Shown: one piece after another, positions 25,556 to 34,775 of the stretch
Numbering within the stretch: position 1 is the stretch's first letter
How the letters are laid out: each line of letters opens with the position of its first letter
Assembly (NCBI GenBank): GCA_000720995.1
Contig: JOEL01000018.1
Location: 62,001-126,000, forward strand
Direction of reading: 5' to 3'
DNA: 64,000 bases
From: Streptomyces celluloflavus
GTDB taxonomy: Bacteria; Actinomycetota; Actinomycetes; Streptomycetales; Streptomycetaceae
The notes under the pieces: model-generated
The model's database searches: none
Told to the model about the DNA's origin: nothing
Seen by the model: the letters and a program-made list of their open reading frames with translations, nothing else
Position numbers and translations under genes: made by a program

Positions 25556-26287
25556 CTAGGGCCTCGGGGCGGTCAGGAATCCCCGCAGCAGGGCGGCCGT
25601 TCCGCAGCAGTGCTCGCGCATCACCTCGCGGGCCCCGTCCGCGTCACCCGCCAGCACCGCCGCCACCACGGCGCTGTGCTGGGCCTGCGAATGCTCCAGA
25701 TTGCGCACCAGCAGCGGAATGCAGTCCAGCAGATCGTTCACGCGCGCCCGCACCGCCGCGTACTGGGCCGCCAGCGACGGCGAACCGGACAGCTCGGCGA
25801 GTGTCAGATGCAGCAGCGTGTCGCGCCTGCGGTACTCCGTCAACGGTGCGTCATGGGTCGCCGCCAGCGCCTCGCGCAGCCGGTCGCCCTGCGGGCCGCC
25901 CAGCCCGTGCGCCGCGCACAGCCCGGCCGCGCCCACCTCCAGCACCTCCCGGAAGCGCAGGGTGTCCTCGACGTCGACCTTCCCGATCCGGCGCCGCAGC
26001 TCGGCCTCGTCCGGATTCTCCGTACGCACCCGGACGAAGGTGCCGCCGTAGCGTCCGCGCCGGCTCTCCACCAGGCCCTCGTCCTGAAGGACCTTCAGCA
26101 CCTCGCGCAGCGTCACCCGGCTGATCTGCAGATGGTCCGCCAACTCCCGCTCCGCGGGCAGCCGTTCGCCCTGCGGGACCAGGCCCAGCCGGACGATCTG
26201 GAGTATCTGCTCCAGCGCCTCCTCGAAACCGTTGCCCGCCCGCACCGGCCGCAGCACCGGCGCCAGCCGGTCCGCCGCACCGTCCAT
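25556..26287 (-). CDS. FadR-subfamily GntR regulator of the ethanolamine genes
   Basis: 243 residues: a winged helix at about 20-85 (EALEQILQIVRLGLVPQGERLPAERELADHLQISRVTLREVLKVLQDEGLV) and an all-helical FCD effector domain (about 100-230) with the histidine/aspartate pattern of metal-dependent FCD proteins (FREVLEVGAAGLCA, LHLTLAELSG, QHSAVVAAVLAGD). It lies between the permease and glnA4 genes and probably represses both until ethanolamine or a glutamylated derivative is present. The ATG 26287 is backed by GGAAGGGG; the longer open frame upstream overlaps the glnA4 promoter and start. Confidence 0.9.
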   Translation of the reverse strand: MDGAADRLAPVLRPVRAGNGFEEALEQILQIVRLGLVPQGERLPAERELADHLQISRVTLREVLKVLQDEGLVESRRGRYGGTFVRVRTENPDEAELRRRIGKVDVEDTLRFREVLEVGAAGLCAAHGLGGPQGDRLREALAATHDAPLTEYRRRDTLLHLTLAELSGSPSLAAQYAAVRARVNDLLDCIPLLVRNLEHSQAQHSAVVAAVLAGDADGAREVMREHCCGTAALLRGFLTAPRP

Positions 26288-26360
26288 CGGAACCCCTTCC
26301 CAAGTAATGGTTCGTGTGCCTACCTTATGACCTCCGGATGCAGTGACAGGAGGCAACACC

Positions 26361-27728
26361 GTGGCTGACCGCACGCCCCCGCTCTCCGTCGAGGAACTCA
26401 GAGTCCTCGTCGACGCCGGGGAGATCGACACTGTCGTCCTCGCCTTCACCGATATGCAAGGCAGGCTCCAGGGCAAGCGGTTCGCGGCCCGCCACTTCCT
26501 CGACACCGTCCTGGAGCACGGCACCGAGGGCTGCAACTACCTCCTCGCCGTCGACGTGGACCTCAACACCGTCGAGGGCTACGCGATGGCCTCCTGGGAA
26601 CGCGGCTACGGCGACTTCGCGATGCACGGCGACACCGCCACCCTGCGCCGCACCCCCTGGAACCCCGGCACCGCCCTGATCACCGCCGACCTGGCCTGGC
26701 ACGACCGCTCCCCGGTCGTCGCCTCCCCGCGCCAGATCCTGCGCCGCCAGCTCGACCGGCTCGCCGCACGCGGCTGGCGGGCGTACGCCGGCACCGAGCT
26801 GGAGTTCATGGTCTTCCAGGACACCTACGAGGACGCCTGGTCGCGCGGCTACCGCGGGATGAACCCCGCCAACCAGTACAACGCCGACTACTCCATTCTG
26901 GGCACCGGCCGCGTGGAGCCCCTGCTGCGCCGCATCCGCAACGAGATGGGCGCGGCCGGTCTGACCGTGGAGTCCGCCAAGGGCGAGTGCAACCTCGGCC
27001 AGCACGAGATCGTGTTCGTCTACGACGACGCGCTCACCACCTGCGACCAGCACAGCGTCTACAAGACTGGCGCCAAGGAAATCGCCGCCCAGGAGGGCAT
27101 GGCGCTCACCTTCATGGCGAAGTACGACGAGCGCGAGGGCAACTCCTGCCATATCCACCTCTCGCTGCGCGACGAGGACGGCCGGCCCGTACTGGCCGAC
27201 GCCGACGGCCCCTACGGCATGTCGGCGACCATGCGGCACTTCCTCGCCGGACAGCTCGCCGCGATGCGCGACTTCACGCTCTGCTACGCCCCGAACATCA
27301 ACTCCTACAAGCGCTTCCGCCCCGGTTCCTTCGCCCCCACCGCCGTCGCCTGGGGCCCGGACAACCGCACCTGCGCGCTACGGGTGCTCGGCCACGGCCA
27401 CGGACACCGCCTGGAGAACCGCCTGCCCGGCGGCGATGTGAACCCCTACCTCGCGGTCGCCGCCATGGTCGCGGCCGGTCTGCACGGGATAGAGAACGAG
27501 CTGGAACTCCCCGAGGCGACCACCGGCAACGCCTACCGGGGCGACGCCGCGCACGTCCCCACCACCCTGCGCGAGGCGGCCGAGCTGTGGGAGCACAGCC
27601 CGATCGCCCGCGCCGCGTTCGGCGACGAGGTCGTCGACCACTACCGCCACATGGCCCGCGTCGAACAGGACGCCTACGACGCGGCCGTCACGGACTGGGA
27701 GCGCTTCCGCTCCTTCGAGCGCATGTGA
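26361..27728 (+). CDS. glnA4: Glutamine-synthetase-like gamma-glutamylethanolamide synthetase
   Basis: 455 residues of the GSI-like fold: TELEFMVFQDTYEDAW, the glutamate/metal-binding GECNLGQHEIVF, NSCHIHLSLRDEDG, YAPNINSYKRF and NRTCALRVLGHGHGHRLENRLPGGDVNPYLA. In S. coelicolor the enzyme of this locus (GlnA4) joins glutamate to ethanolamine with ATP rather than making glutamine; the neighbouring ethanolamine permease, dehydrogenases and PuuD-type hydrolase support that role here. Start GTG 26361, 7 nt after AGGAGG (26348-26353); the frame opens at 26343 but that overlaps the ribosome-binding site. First gene of an operon with the aldehyde dehydrogenase and SDR. Confidence 0.92.
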   Translation: MADRTPPLSVEELRVLVDAGEIDTVVLAFTDMQGRLQGKRFAARHFLDTVLEHGTEGCNYLLAVDVDLNTVEGYAMASWERGYGDFAMHGDTATLRRTPWNPGTALITADLAWHDRSPVVASPRQILRRQLDRLAARGWRAYAGTELEFMVFQDTYEDAWSRGYRGMNPANQYNADYSILGTGRVEPLLRRIRNEMGAAGLTVESAKGECNLGQHEIVFVYDDALTTCDQHSVYKTGAKEIAAQEGMALTFMAKYDEREGNSCHIHLSLRDEDGRPVLADADGPYGMSATMRHFLAGQLAAMRDFTLCYAPNINSYKRFRPGSFAPTAVAWGPDNRTCALRVLGHGHGHRLENRLPGGDVNPYLAVAAMVAAGLHGIENELELPEATTGNAYRGDAAHVPTTLREAAELWEHSPIARAAFGDEVVDHYRHMARVEQDAYDAAVTDWERFRSFERM

Positions 27729-27738
27729 GGAACGAGAA

Positions 27739-29118
27739 GTGAGCACCGTCCCGCACGAGTTGGACATCATCAACCCGGCCACCGAGGAGGTGGTGGCCAC
27801 CGTCCCCACCACCGGCCCCGCCGAGGTCGACGCCGCCGTCCGGCGGGCCGCCGCCGCCCAGCGGAAATGGGCCGCGCTGGCCCCCGGCGACCGGGCCCGG
27901 ATCCTGCGCCGGTTCGCCGACGTCGTCGACGCGCACCTGCGGCCACTGGCCGAACTGGAACTGCTGGAGGCCGGGCACACCCTGGCCAACGCCGAATGGG
28001 AAGCGGGCAACGTCCGCGATCTGCTGCACTACGCCGCCGGGGGAGTGGAACGCCTCAACGGCACCCAGATCCCGGTCGCGGACGGCCTGAACATCACCTT
28101 CCAGGAGCCGCTCGGCGTCGTCGCCGTCATCGCCCCCTGGAACTTCCCGATGCCGATCGCCGCCTGGGGCACCGCCCCCGCGCTCGCGGCCGGCAACGCC
28201 GTCCTCCTCAAACCCGCCGAGACCACCCCGCTCACCGCGCTCCGGCTCGCCCGCTACGCGCTGGACGCCGGCCTCCCGGAGGACCTCTTCCAGGTCCTGC
28301 CCGGCGAAGGACCGGTCACCGGCGCCGCCCTCGTCGACCATCCCGGCGTCGCCAAGGTCGTCTTCACCGGCTCCACCGCCACCGGCCGCCGGATCGCCGC
28401 CCGCTGCGCCGCGCAGACCAAACGGCTCACCCTCGAACTCGGCGGCAAGAGCCCCAACATCGTCTTCGCCGACGCCGACCTCGAAACCGCCGCGGCCGCC
28501 GCCCCCGGCTCCTTCCTCGACAACACCGGCCAGGACTGCTGCGCCCGCAGCCGCATCCTCGTCCAGCGCTCCGTCCACGACCGCTTCATGGAACTGCTGG
28601 AGCCCGCCGTACGGTCCTTCACCGTCGGCGACCCGGCCGACCCCGCCACCCGGATGGGCCCGCTGATCTCCGCCGCCCAGCGCGAGCGGGTACGGTCCTA
28701 CGTCCCCGAGGACGCCCCCGCCGCCATCCGCGGCGAGGTACCCGCCGGCAAGGGATTCTGGTACCCGGCCACCGTCCTGGAGGGGCGGCCCGAGGACCGG
28801 ACCGCCGTCGAGGAGATCTTCGGCCCGGTCGCCGTCGTCCTCCCCTTCGACGACGAGGCCGACGCGATCCGGCTCGCCAACGCCACCGAGTACGGGCTCT
28901 CCGGCTCCCTGTGGACCCGCGACGTCGGCCGCGCCCTGCGCGTCTCGCGCGCCGTCGCGGCGGGCAACCTCTCCGTCAACTCGCACAGCAGCGTGCGCTA
29001 CTGGACCCCGTTCGGCGGGTTCAAACAGTCCGGCATCGGCCGTGAGCTGGGCCCCGACGCGCTGACCGCCTTCACCGAGACCAAGAACGTCTTCATCAGC
29101 ACGACCAAGGAGCAGTGA
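27739..29118 (+). CDS. NAD(P)-dependent aldehyde dehydrogenase
   Basis: 459 residues of the ALDH superfamily. IAPWNFPMPI, LKPAETTPLTA, FTGSTATGRRI, the catalytic Glu233 in LELGGKSPN and the nucleophile Cys267 in NTGQDCCARS are all present, as is the C-terminal PFGGFKQSGIGRELG. In this operon it probably oxidises gamma-glutamyl-aminoacetaldehyde (from glutamylated ethanolamine) to gamma-glutamylglycine; that substrate is inferred from context. The GTG start is 10 nt after the glnA4 stop. Confidence 0.93.
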   Translation: MSTVPHELDIINPATEEVVATVPTTGPAEVDAAVRRAAAAQRKWAALAPGDRARILRRFADVVDAHLRPLAELELLEAGHTLANAEWEAGNVRDLLHYAAGGVERLNGTQIPVADGLNITFQEPLGVVAVIAPWNFPMPIAAWGTAPALAAGNAVLLKPAETTPLTALRLARYALDAGLPEDLFQVLPGEGPVTGAALVDHPGVAKVVFTGSTATGRRIAARCAAQTKRLTLELGGKSPNIVFADADLETAAAAAPGSFLDNTGQDCCARSRILVQRSVHDRFMELLEPAVRSFTVGDPADPATRMGPLISAAQRERVRSYVPEDAPAAIRGEVPAGKGFWYPATVLEGRPEDRTAVEEIFGPVAVVLPFDDEADAIRLANATEYGLSGSLWTRDVGRALRVSRAVAAGNLSVNSHSSVRYWTPFGGFKQSGIGRELGPDALTAFTETKNVFISTTKEQ

Positions 29119-29119
29119 A

Positions 29120-29932
29120 GTGAGCGACCAGACCCTCCCCGTGTCCTCGGCGGGGGCGACCCCGGTGTGCCGCCGCCTGGTGGGCCGTACCGCGGTGATC
29201 ACCGGAGCCGGCAGCGGCATCGGCCTGGCGGCCACCCGCCGGCTGGCCTCCGAAGGCGCGAACGTCGTCTGCGCCGACATCGACGCAGCGGCCGGCAAGG
29301 CCGCGGCCGAAGCGGTGGGCGGCACCTTCGTCCAGGTCGACGTGACCGACTCCGACCAGGTCGCGGCGCTCTTCGAGACCGCCTACGACACCTACGGCTC
29401 GGTCGATATCGCCTTCAACAACGCCGGCATCTCACCCGCCGACGACGATTCGATCCTCACCACCGGACTCGACGCCTGGAAGCGCGTCCAGGAGGTCAAC
29501 CTCACCTCCGTCTACCTCTGCTGCAAGCATGTGCTGCCCTATATGCAGCGCCAGCGCCGCGGCTCCATCATCAACACCGCGTCCTTCGTGGCCGTGCTGG
29601 GCGCCGCCACCTCCCAGATCAGCTACACCGCCTCCAAGGGCGGGGTGCTCTCCATGTCCCGCGAACTGGGCGTCCAGTTCGCCCGGGAGGGCATCCGGGT
29701 CAACGCCCTGTGCCCGGGGCCGGTCAACACCCCGCTGCTCAAGGAACTGTTCGCCAAGGACCCGGAGCGCGCCGCGCGCCGCCTGGTGCACGTCCCCGTC
29801 GGCCGGTTCGCCGAGCCCGAGGAGATCGCCGCCGCCGTCGCCTTCCTGGCCAGTGACGACTCCTCCTTCGTCAACGCCGCCGAATTCCTGGTCGACGGCG
29901 GTATCGCGGGCGCGTACGTCACCCCCGTGTAG
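29120..29932 (+). CDS. Short-chain dehydrogenase/reductase
   Basis: 270 residues, classical SDR: the nucleotide-binding TGAGSGIG (about 28-35), NNAGIS (about 100-105), Ser155, and the catalytic YTASK with Tyr169 and Lys173. The C-terminus FVNAAEFLVDGGIAGAYV is typical. Starting GTG overlaps almost directly with the aldehyde dehydrogenase end (1-nt gap), so it is the third gene of the glnA4 operon. It is the natural candidate to oxidise the alcohol of gamma-glutamylethanolamide to the aldehyde used by its neighbour. Confidence 0.92.
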   Translation: MSDQTLPVSSAGATPVCRRLVGRTAVITGAGSGIGLAATRRLASEGANVVCADIDAAAGKAAAEAVGGTFVQVDVTDSDQVAALFETAYDTYGSVDIAFNNAGISPADDDSILTTGLDAWKRVQEVNLTSVYLCCKHVLPYMQRQRRGSIINTASFVAVLGAATSQISYTASKGGVLSMSRELGVQFAREGIRVNALCPGPVNTPLLKELFAKDPERAARRLVHVPVGRFAEPEEIAAAVAFLASDDSSFVNAAEFLVDGGIAGAYVTPV

Positions 29933-30064
29933 CCCGGGGCACCCGCGGATGCCACGCCCGGCCGGACCGGCGTGCCCCGCGGGTACCGTCCGCACACCAC
30001 CTCGGGACCGGCGCCACCGCGTGCCGGTCCCGCTCCCGTCGCCGCCCCTCACCTCGGAGACCCC

Positions 30065-31357
30065 ATGCGCAAGAGGCACGCCCTCGCCCTGGCACTCGCC
30101 GGCGCCACCACCGTCTCGGCCCTCGCGGCCACCGCGCCCGCCACGGCCGCCGCCCCCGCGAAAGCCCCCGCCCGCAGCCACTGCCCCCAGCTCTCCAAGA
30201 GCATTCCGTGGTACGGCGACAACCGCGCCAAGCTCCAGAAGATGATCGACGAACGCGGTCTCTGCGGCCACCCGTCGCCCGGCCCCGAGGGGCGCCCCGT
30301 CGCCGCTTTCGACTGGGACAACACCGTCGTCAAGAACGACATCTCCGACGCCACGCTCGCCTGGGCCCTCCAGCACGACAAGATCCTGCGGCCCAAGAGC
30401 TGGCGGGACACCAGCCCCTGGCTCACCAAGGCCGCCGACCGCGCCCTGACCACGGCGTGCGGTACCACCGTCCCCGCCGGCCACCCGCTGCCCACCGCGA
30501 AGAACACCGCCTGCACCGACGAGATCATGGAGATCCGCGGCGAGGGCAGGACCATGAGCGGCGCCCCGGCGTTCGCCGGCGACTGGAACCACCGCCGCAC
30601 CGTCCCCCAGTACGCCTGGGTCCCGCAGCTGTTCGCCGGCCTCACCCCGGCCGCCCTCACCTCCTACGCCCGGCAGGCCCGCGCCCGGAACCTCGCCGCG
30701 CCCGTCGGCACCGAGCAGACCGTCGGCACCCACACGATGGCCGGCTACATCCGCTACTACGACCAGCAGAAGGACCTGATCCGCACGCTCAAGGCCGCCG
30801 GATTCGACGTCTACATCGTCTCGGCCAGCTCGGAGACGGTCGCCGCGGCGTGGTCCGGCGGCGTCGGCGTGGACCGGGCGCACACCATAGGCATCCGCAG
30901 CACGGTCCGCGACGGCAGGTTCACCACCGGCATCCGCGGCTGCGGCGACGTCAAGGACGGGCGCGGCGAGGCCATCCCGTACATCGACGGCAAACGCTGC
31001 TGGATCAACCAGGAGATCTTCAAGATCAAGGGCGCCGAGGCATGGCGCAAGCAGGACCCGGCGCACCGCATCGCGCTGGGCGGCGGCGACGCCGACACCG
31101 ACGTCACGTTCGTGGGCGACGCCACCGGCGCGCACCTGGCCATCAACCGCAACAAGAGTGAACTGATGTGCCGCGGCTACGACAACGCCGACGGCCGCTG
31201 GGTGGTCAACCCGATGTTCATCGATCCGCTGCCCCGCAAGTCCGGCGGCTACCCCTGCGCCACCAAGGGCTACACCAACACCGACGGCGCCCCCGGCCCG
31301 GTCCGCCGCCCCGACGGCACCGTCGTCCCCGACCAGCGGGACCGGGTCCACGGCTGA
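30065..31357 (+). CDS. Secreted HAD-family phosphatase, phosphorylcholine-phosphatase-like
   Basis: 430 residues with an export signal (MRKRHALALALAGATTVSALAATAPATAAA, cleavage after an Ala-x-Ala). HAD motif I is AFDWDNTVVKND with Asp83 and Asp85, motif II is in VYIVSASSE, and motif III/IV in LGGGDADTDVTFVGD. The layout is like PchP of Pseudomonas, which dephosphorylates phosphorylcholine and phosphorylethanolamine outside the cytoplasm. Placed 132 nt after the ethanolamine operon, it may release free ethanolamine for the permease; this is inference. The ATG is at 30065; a short upstream open frame is not coding. Confidence 0.85.
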   Translation: MRKRHALALALAGATTVSALAATAPATAAAPAKAPARSHCPQLSKSIPWYGDNRAKLQKMIDERGLCGHPSPGPEGRPVAAFDWDNTVVKNDISDATLAWALQHDKILRPKSWRDTSPWLTKAADRALTTACGTTVPAGHPLPTAKNTACTDEIMEIRGEGRTMSGAPAFAGDWNHRRTVPQYAWVPQLFAGLTPAALTSYARQARARNLAAPVGTEQTVGTHTMAGYIRYYDQQKDLIRTLKAAGFDVYIVSASSETVAAAWSGGVGVDRAHTIGIRSTVRDGRFTTGIRGCGDVKDGRGEAIPYIDGKRCWINQEIFKIKGAEAWRKQDPAHRIALGGGDADTDVTFVGDATGAHLAINRNKSELMCRGYDNADGRWVVNPMFIDPLPRKSGGYPCATKGYTNTDGAPGPVRRPDGTVVPDQRDRVHG

Positions 31358-31393
31358 CGGACGCTCCGGCGGACACCGGGCCCGGTGTGGCGT

Positions 31394-31418
31394 GCCCCGC
31401 GGCGCCCTGCCGCGGGGC
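31394..31418. terminator. Bidirectional terminator after the phosphatase gene
   Basis: GCCCCGCGG (31394-31402) pairs with CCGCGGGGC (31410-31418) around a 7-nt loop. It lies between convergent genes. Confidence 0.8.
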
Positions 31419-31422
31419 CCCG

Positions 31423-32640
31423 TCACAGGAAGGTGCGCCCCTCACCGCGGTACGTCGGCACCGTCGCCACCACCCGGTCGCCCTCCACCAGGTGCAGCGC
31501 CGCGAACCGCTCGCACAGCTCACCGGCCTTCGCGTGCCGGAACCACACCCGGTCGCCGATCAGCAGCCCGTCGGCGGCCGGCCCCAGCAGCGGCGTCTGC
31601 ACCTCACCGGCCCCCTCCTGCGGGTCGTAGCGCAGCCCGGCCGGCAGATACGGCACCGGCAGCCGGTCCGCCCCCGGCGCGCCGGACGCCGGATAGCCGC
31701 CGCCCAGCACCGTCACCACGCCGGGCCCCGGCCGCCGCACCACCGGCTGCGCGAACAGCGCCGCCGGACGCCCGTGGAACGAACGGAAGTTGTCGAACAG
31801 CCGCGGTACGTACAGCCCCGAACCCGCCGCGATCTCCGTGATCGCCGCCTCCGCCGCCGTGTGCTGCACACTGCCCGTACCGCCGCCGTTGACGAACTCC
31901 AGCCGCGGCGCCACCGCCCGCACCGCCCGGACCGCCTCCCAGCGCCGCCGCGCCAGCTCCTTGCGCGCCGCCGTCTGCATCAGCCGGACGGCCCGCGAGA
32001 ACACCGGCTTGCCGTCGACCTCGTCGCCCACACCCGCCACATGCCCCTCGTACGCCATCAGCCCCACCAGCCGGAAACCGGGGCGGCGGACCACCGACCG
32101 GGCCAGCGCGGCCAGCTGGGCGGGCGTGCGCAGCGGCGACCGGCGCGCCCCGACCCGCACCTGTCCGCCCAGCAGACGGTAGGAGGTGTCCAGTTCCAGG
32201 CAGACCCGGACCTCCTCGCCGCCGCCGGCCGGCCGGGCCGCGTCGATCAGATCCAGCTGCGCGAGATCGTCCGCCATCACCGTCACCGCCGCCGCCAGCT
32301 TTGGATCCGCGGTCAGCGCGGCGAACCCCGCCCGGTCCGCCGACGGATACGCCAGCAGGATGTCGGTGAGGCCCGAACGCGCCAGCCACAGCGACTCGTC
32401 GAGCGTGAAACTCATGACGCCCGCGAAGCCGTCCCGTGCCAGCACCCGCTCCAGCAGCGCCCGGCAGCGCACCGACTTGCTCGCCACCCGGATCGGTTTC
32501 CCCTGGGCGCGGCGCACCAGATCGGCGGCGTTGGCGTCGAAGGACGCCAGGTCGACGACGGCCAGCGGCGCGTCGAGATGGGCGGTGGCACGGTCGTAAC
32601 GGGCCTTGTCGCCAAGCGCGTCAGCGGTGTTCGGGGACAT
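31423..32640 (-). CDS. PLP-dependent amino acid deaminase/aldolase (alanine racemase-like fold, D-threonine aldolase type)
   Basis: 405 residues of fold-type III PLP enzymes. The N-terminal alanine-racemase-like barrel contains the probable PLP lysine in IRVASKSVRC, and the C-terminal beta domain carries GDRVWFRHAKAGELCERF, typical of the D-threonine aldolase/D-serine dehydratase group. It likely acts on a beta-hydroxy D-amino acid. I start at ATG 32640 (MSPNTADALG); CAGGCT lies 6 nt upstream, suggesting a leaderless message. It converges with the phosphatase and is divergent from the collagen-like gene. Confidence 0.85.
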   Translation of the reverse strand: MSPNTADALGDKARYDRATAHLDAPLAVVDLASFDANAADLVRRAQGKPIRVASKSVRCRALLERVLARDGFAGVMSFTLDESLWLARSGLTDILLAYPSADRAGFAALTADPKLAAAVTVMADDLAQLDLIDAARPAGGGEEVRVCLELDTSYRLLGGQVRVGARRSPLRTPAQLAALARSVVRRPGFRLVGLMAYEGHVAGVGDEVDGKPVFSRAVRLMQTAARKELARRRWEAVRAVRAVAPRLEFVNGGGTGSVQHTAAEAAITEIAAGSGLYVPRLFDNFRSFHGRPAALFAQPVVRRPGPGVVTVLGGGYPASGAPGADRLPVPYLPAGLRYDPQEGAGEVQTPLLGPAADGLLIGDRVWFRHAKAGELCERFAALHLVEGDRVVATVPTYRGEGRTFL

Positions 32641-32858
32641 GGCCGCAGCCTGCCAGACGGGCCTACCGCTGGGTAGGGGAGAGATCGCGACAGAGTGGAC
32701 ACGGGGTGGACACAGGTTGGAGGACCGGCCGCACCAGCCCGTAGAGTGGCCGGGCGCCACCACCGGCAGGTCCATGGCGTGTTGTCCGGATACGAACCAT
32801 CCTGTCCGATCCCGCTCGCGGATCGGACCGGGGGCAAACGGCGCGAGGGGGAGCGCGG

Positions 32859-34775
32859 GTGAGCACCGACGCCGATTTCGCGGACGCGCACCGCATCCCG
32901 CCCATACCCCCGCACCCACCCCACCGGCCCGCCACCGCCGCGCCCCCCGACGACGACCCGACAACCACCGCCCTGCGCCTCCCGCCCACCGGCTCGACGC
33001 CCCCGCCGCGGGCCGCCGCCGACGAACCGGCCCGCGCCGCCGCGCCGTCGGCCGTCCCGGGCGTTCCTGCCGTGCAGTCGGTTGCCCCCGCCATGCCGTC
33101 GGTCGCCCCCGTAGTGCCGCAGGTTGCCCCCGTGGTGCCGCCGCCGGTGGAGCCCGCGATGCCGCGCGGTGCGGTGGCTGCCGCCGGTCCGGTCGGTCCG
33201 GTGGCTCCGGCCGGTGCGGTGACTCCGGCCGGGGCCGCCGCGCTCGCCTCGTCTGCTGGTGCCGCTGGTGCCGCTGGTCCTGCCGGTTCCGGTGGTTCCA
33301 CCGGCACTACCGGTTCCACTGGGCGTACCGGCGGCACTGGGCGTACCGGCACTACCGGCCCCGCCGGGCCTACCGGCCCCGCCGGGCCTACCGGCCCCGC
33401 CGGGCCTACCGGCCCCGCCGGGCCTACCGGCCCCGCCGGTCCCACTGGTCCTGCCAGTCCTTCTGGTCCCACCGGTCCCGTCCCCCCCTCAGTCCCCGTA
33501 CGTCCCGCTGCTCCCGCCGGCCCGCCGCGCCCCGCTGTGCCACCGGCCCCGCCGTCCGGCCCGGCGTCGTCGTCCGCCGTCCCGTCGTCCGCCGTCCCGC
33601 CCCGGCCCCGTACGGAGCCGCCCTCCACCGGCCCGCAGCCGCCGCCCCGGCCGGAACGCGCGCCGGACGCCCCGGCCGCCGGAGTGCCCGCGCCGGAGCG
33701 GCCGGTGGAGCGCCCCGCCTCCTTCCGTGACACCGCGGCCTTCCACCTGGCCAACAGTCAGGACCTGTGGAGCGGCGGTACGGACGCTGCCCCGGAAGTC
33801 CGGCGGCCCGGTACGGGCTCCCGCACGCGCGCCGTCACCCCGCCGCCGCGCGCCCCCGGCGACACGCCGCGCGCCTCCGTCACCGCGCGCCCACCCACGC
33901 CCGCCGAGATCCCAACCTCCGCCATTCACGCGGGAGTTGTCCCGGCGCCGACCGTTCCGGCCACCCCCGCCGTCCCGCCGCGGCCGCCGGGCGCGCCCGC
34001 GGGTGCGCGGCGGGCGCGCGTCCGGGCGGCCGCCGCCGCGGTCTGCCTCGTCCTCGGTATCGGCCTCATCGGCGGTGCGGCGGCCGGGAGCTGGCTCGCC
34101 AACAGCTCCGACGCCCGCCCGGCGGCCGAGGCCGCCTTCACCAAGGGCCGCGACGTCTGGCACAACGCCCCTGTGGACACCCTCTTCCCCCGCACCCTCA
34201 ACAGCCTCGGCACCGGACCGGGCGGCGCCGACCGCCACTGGACCCGGATCGCCGTCGCCCCCGACAGCGGCTGCGCCGGCGCCTTCGACCCGCTGCTGGC
34301 CAAGGCGCTCTCGCCGGTCGGCTGCGCCCGCCTGCTGCGCGCCACCTACGCCGACGCCACCCGAACCGGCGTCGTCACCGTCGGCGCCCAGATCACCACG
34401 GCCGACCGGACCGCCATGCAGGCCCTGCACGCCCGCTTCAGCACCGAGAAGCTGACCGCCCGGACGGACCTGATGCCCCGGCCGTACCCCGCCCAGGGCA
34501 CCCTCGCCGCCGGTTTCGGGACCGCCCAGCGCGCCAGCTGGAGCGTCCGGGTACTGACCGACCTCCCGGTCGTCGTCTACGCGGTCTCCGGCTTCGCCGA
34601 CGGCCGCTCCGTCGCCGACCCGCAGGACGCCGAGGCCGCGACCCGGCCCGGCGCCACCAGCACCCCCGCCCAGTCCGGGCTGGGCCATGGCGCGAAGGAC
34701 CTCGCGGACCACCTGGAGGCGGCCTTCCGCAAGGCGTCCGCCGGTACCCCCCGGGCCACGGAGGCGACGAAATGA
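32859..34775 (+). CDS. Pro-rich collagen-like protein with one transmembrane segment, coupled to mycosin
   Basis: 638 residues. The first 390 are low-complexity (Pro/Ala/Ser), including a collagen-like Gly-Xaa-Yaa stretch (about 110-205) dominated by GPAGPT units. A single transmembrane helix (about 400-420, [24 protein letters not shown]) follows basic residues, giving a probable cytoplasmic N-terminus and an outside domain of about 215 residues ([20 protein letters not shown] ... [40 protein letters not shown]). No known domain is recognised. Its stop overlaps the mycosin start as ATGA, so the two are translated together and may work as a pair in cell-surface proteolysis. Confidence 0.82.
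   Translation: MSTDADFADAHRIPPIPPHPPHRPATAAPPDDDPTTTALRLPPTGSTPPPRAAADEPARAAAPSAVPGVPAVQSVAPAMPSVAPVVPQVAPVVPPPVEPAMPRGAVAAAGPVGPVAPAGAVTPAGAAALASSAGAAGAAGPAGSGGSTGTTGSTGRTGGTGRTGTTGPAGPTGPAGPTGPAGPTGPAGPTGPAGPTGPASPSGPTGPVPPSVPVRPAAPAGPPRPAVPPAPPSGPASSSAVPSSAVPPRPRTEPPSTGPQPPPRPERAPDAPAAGVPAPERPVERPASFRDTAAFHLANSQDLWSGGTDAAPEVRRPGTGSRTRAVTPPPRAPGDTPRASVTARPPTPAEIPTSAIHAGVVPAPTVPATPAVPPRPPGAPAGARRARVRAAAAAVCLVLGIGLIGGAAAGSWLANSSDARPAAEAAFTKGRDVWHNAPVDTLFPRTLNSLGTGPGGADRHWTRIAVAPDSGCAGAFDPLLAKALSPVGCARLLRATYADATRTGVVTVGAQITTADRTAMQALHARFSTEKLTARTDLMPRPYPAQGTLAAGFGTAQRASWSVRVLTDLPVVVYAVSGFADGRSVADPQDAEAATRPGATSTPAQSGLGHGAKDLADHLEAAFRKASAGTPRATEATK
33353..33442 (+). repeat. 18-bp tandem repeat encoding the collagen-like motif
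   Basis: Five units of 18 bp (TACCGGCCCCGCCGGGCC): four identical and a fifth with one change. They encode repeating Thr-Gly-Pro-Ala-Gly-Pro within the collagen-like stretch. Near-identity at DNA level suggests recent expansion by slippage or recombination; unit length keeps the frame. Confidence 0.92.

Noticed and set aside
33353-33442. Possible CRISPR array
   Set aside because: Repeats of 18 bp are contiguous with no spacers and lie inside a reading frame; no cas genes nearby.
32663-33754. Minus-strand frame with Gly-Pro-Xaa repeats opposite the collagen-like gene
   Set aside because: The 18-bp repeat reads as Gly-Pro triplets on both strands; only the plus strand has a transmembrane domain, coupled downstream gene and sensible start.
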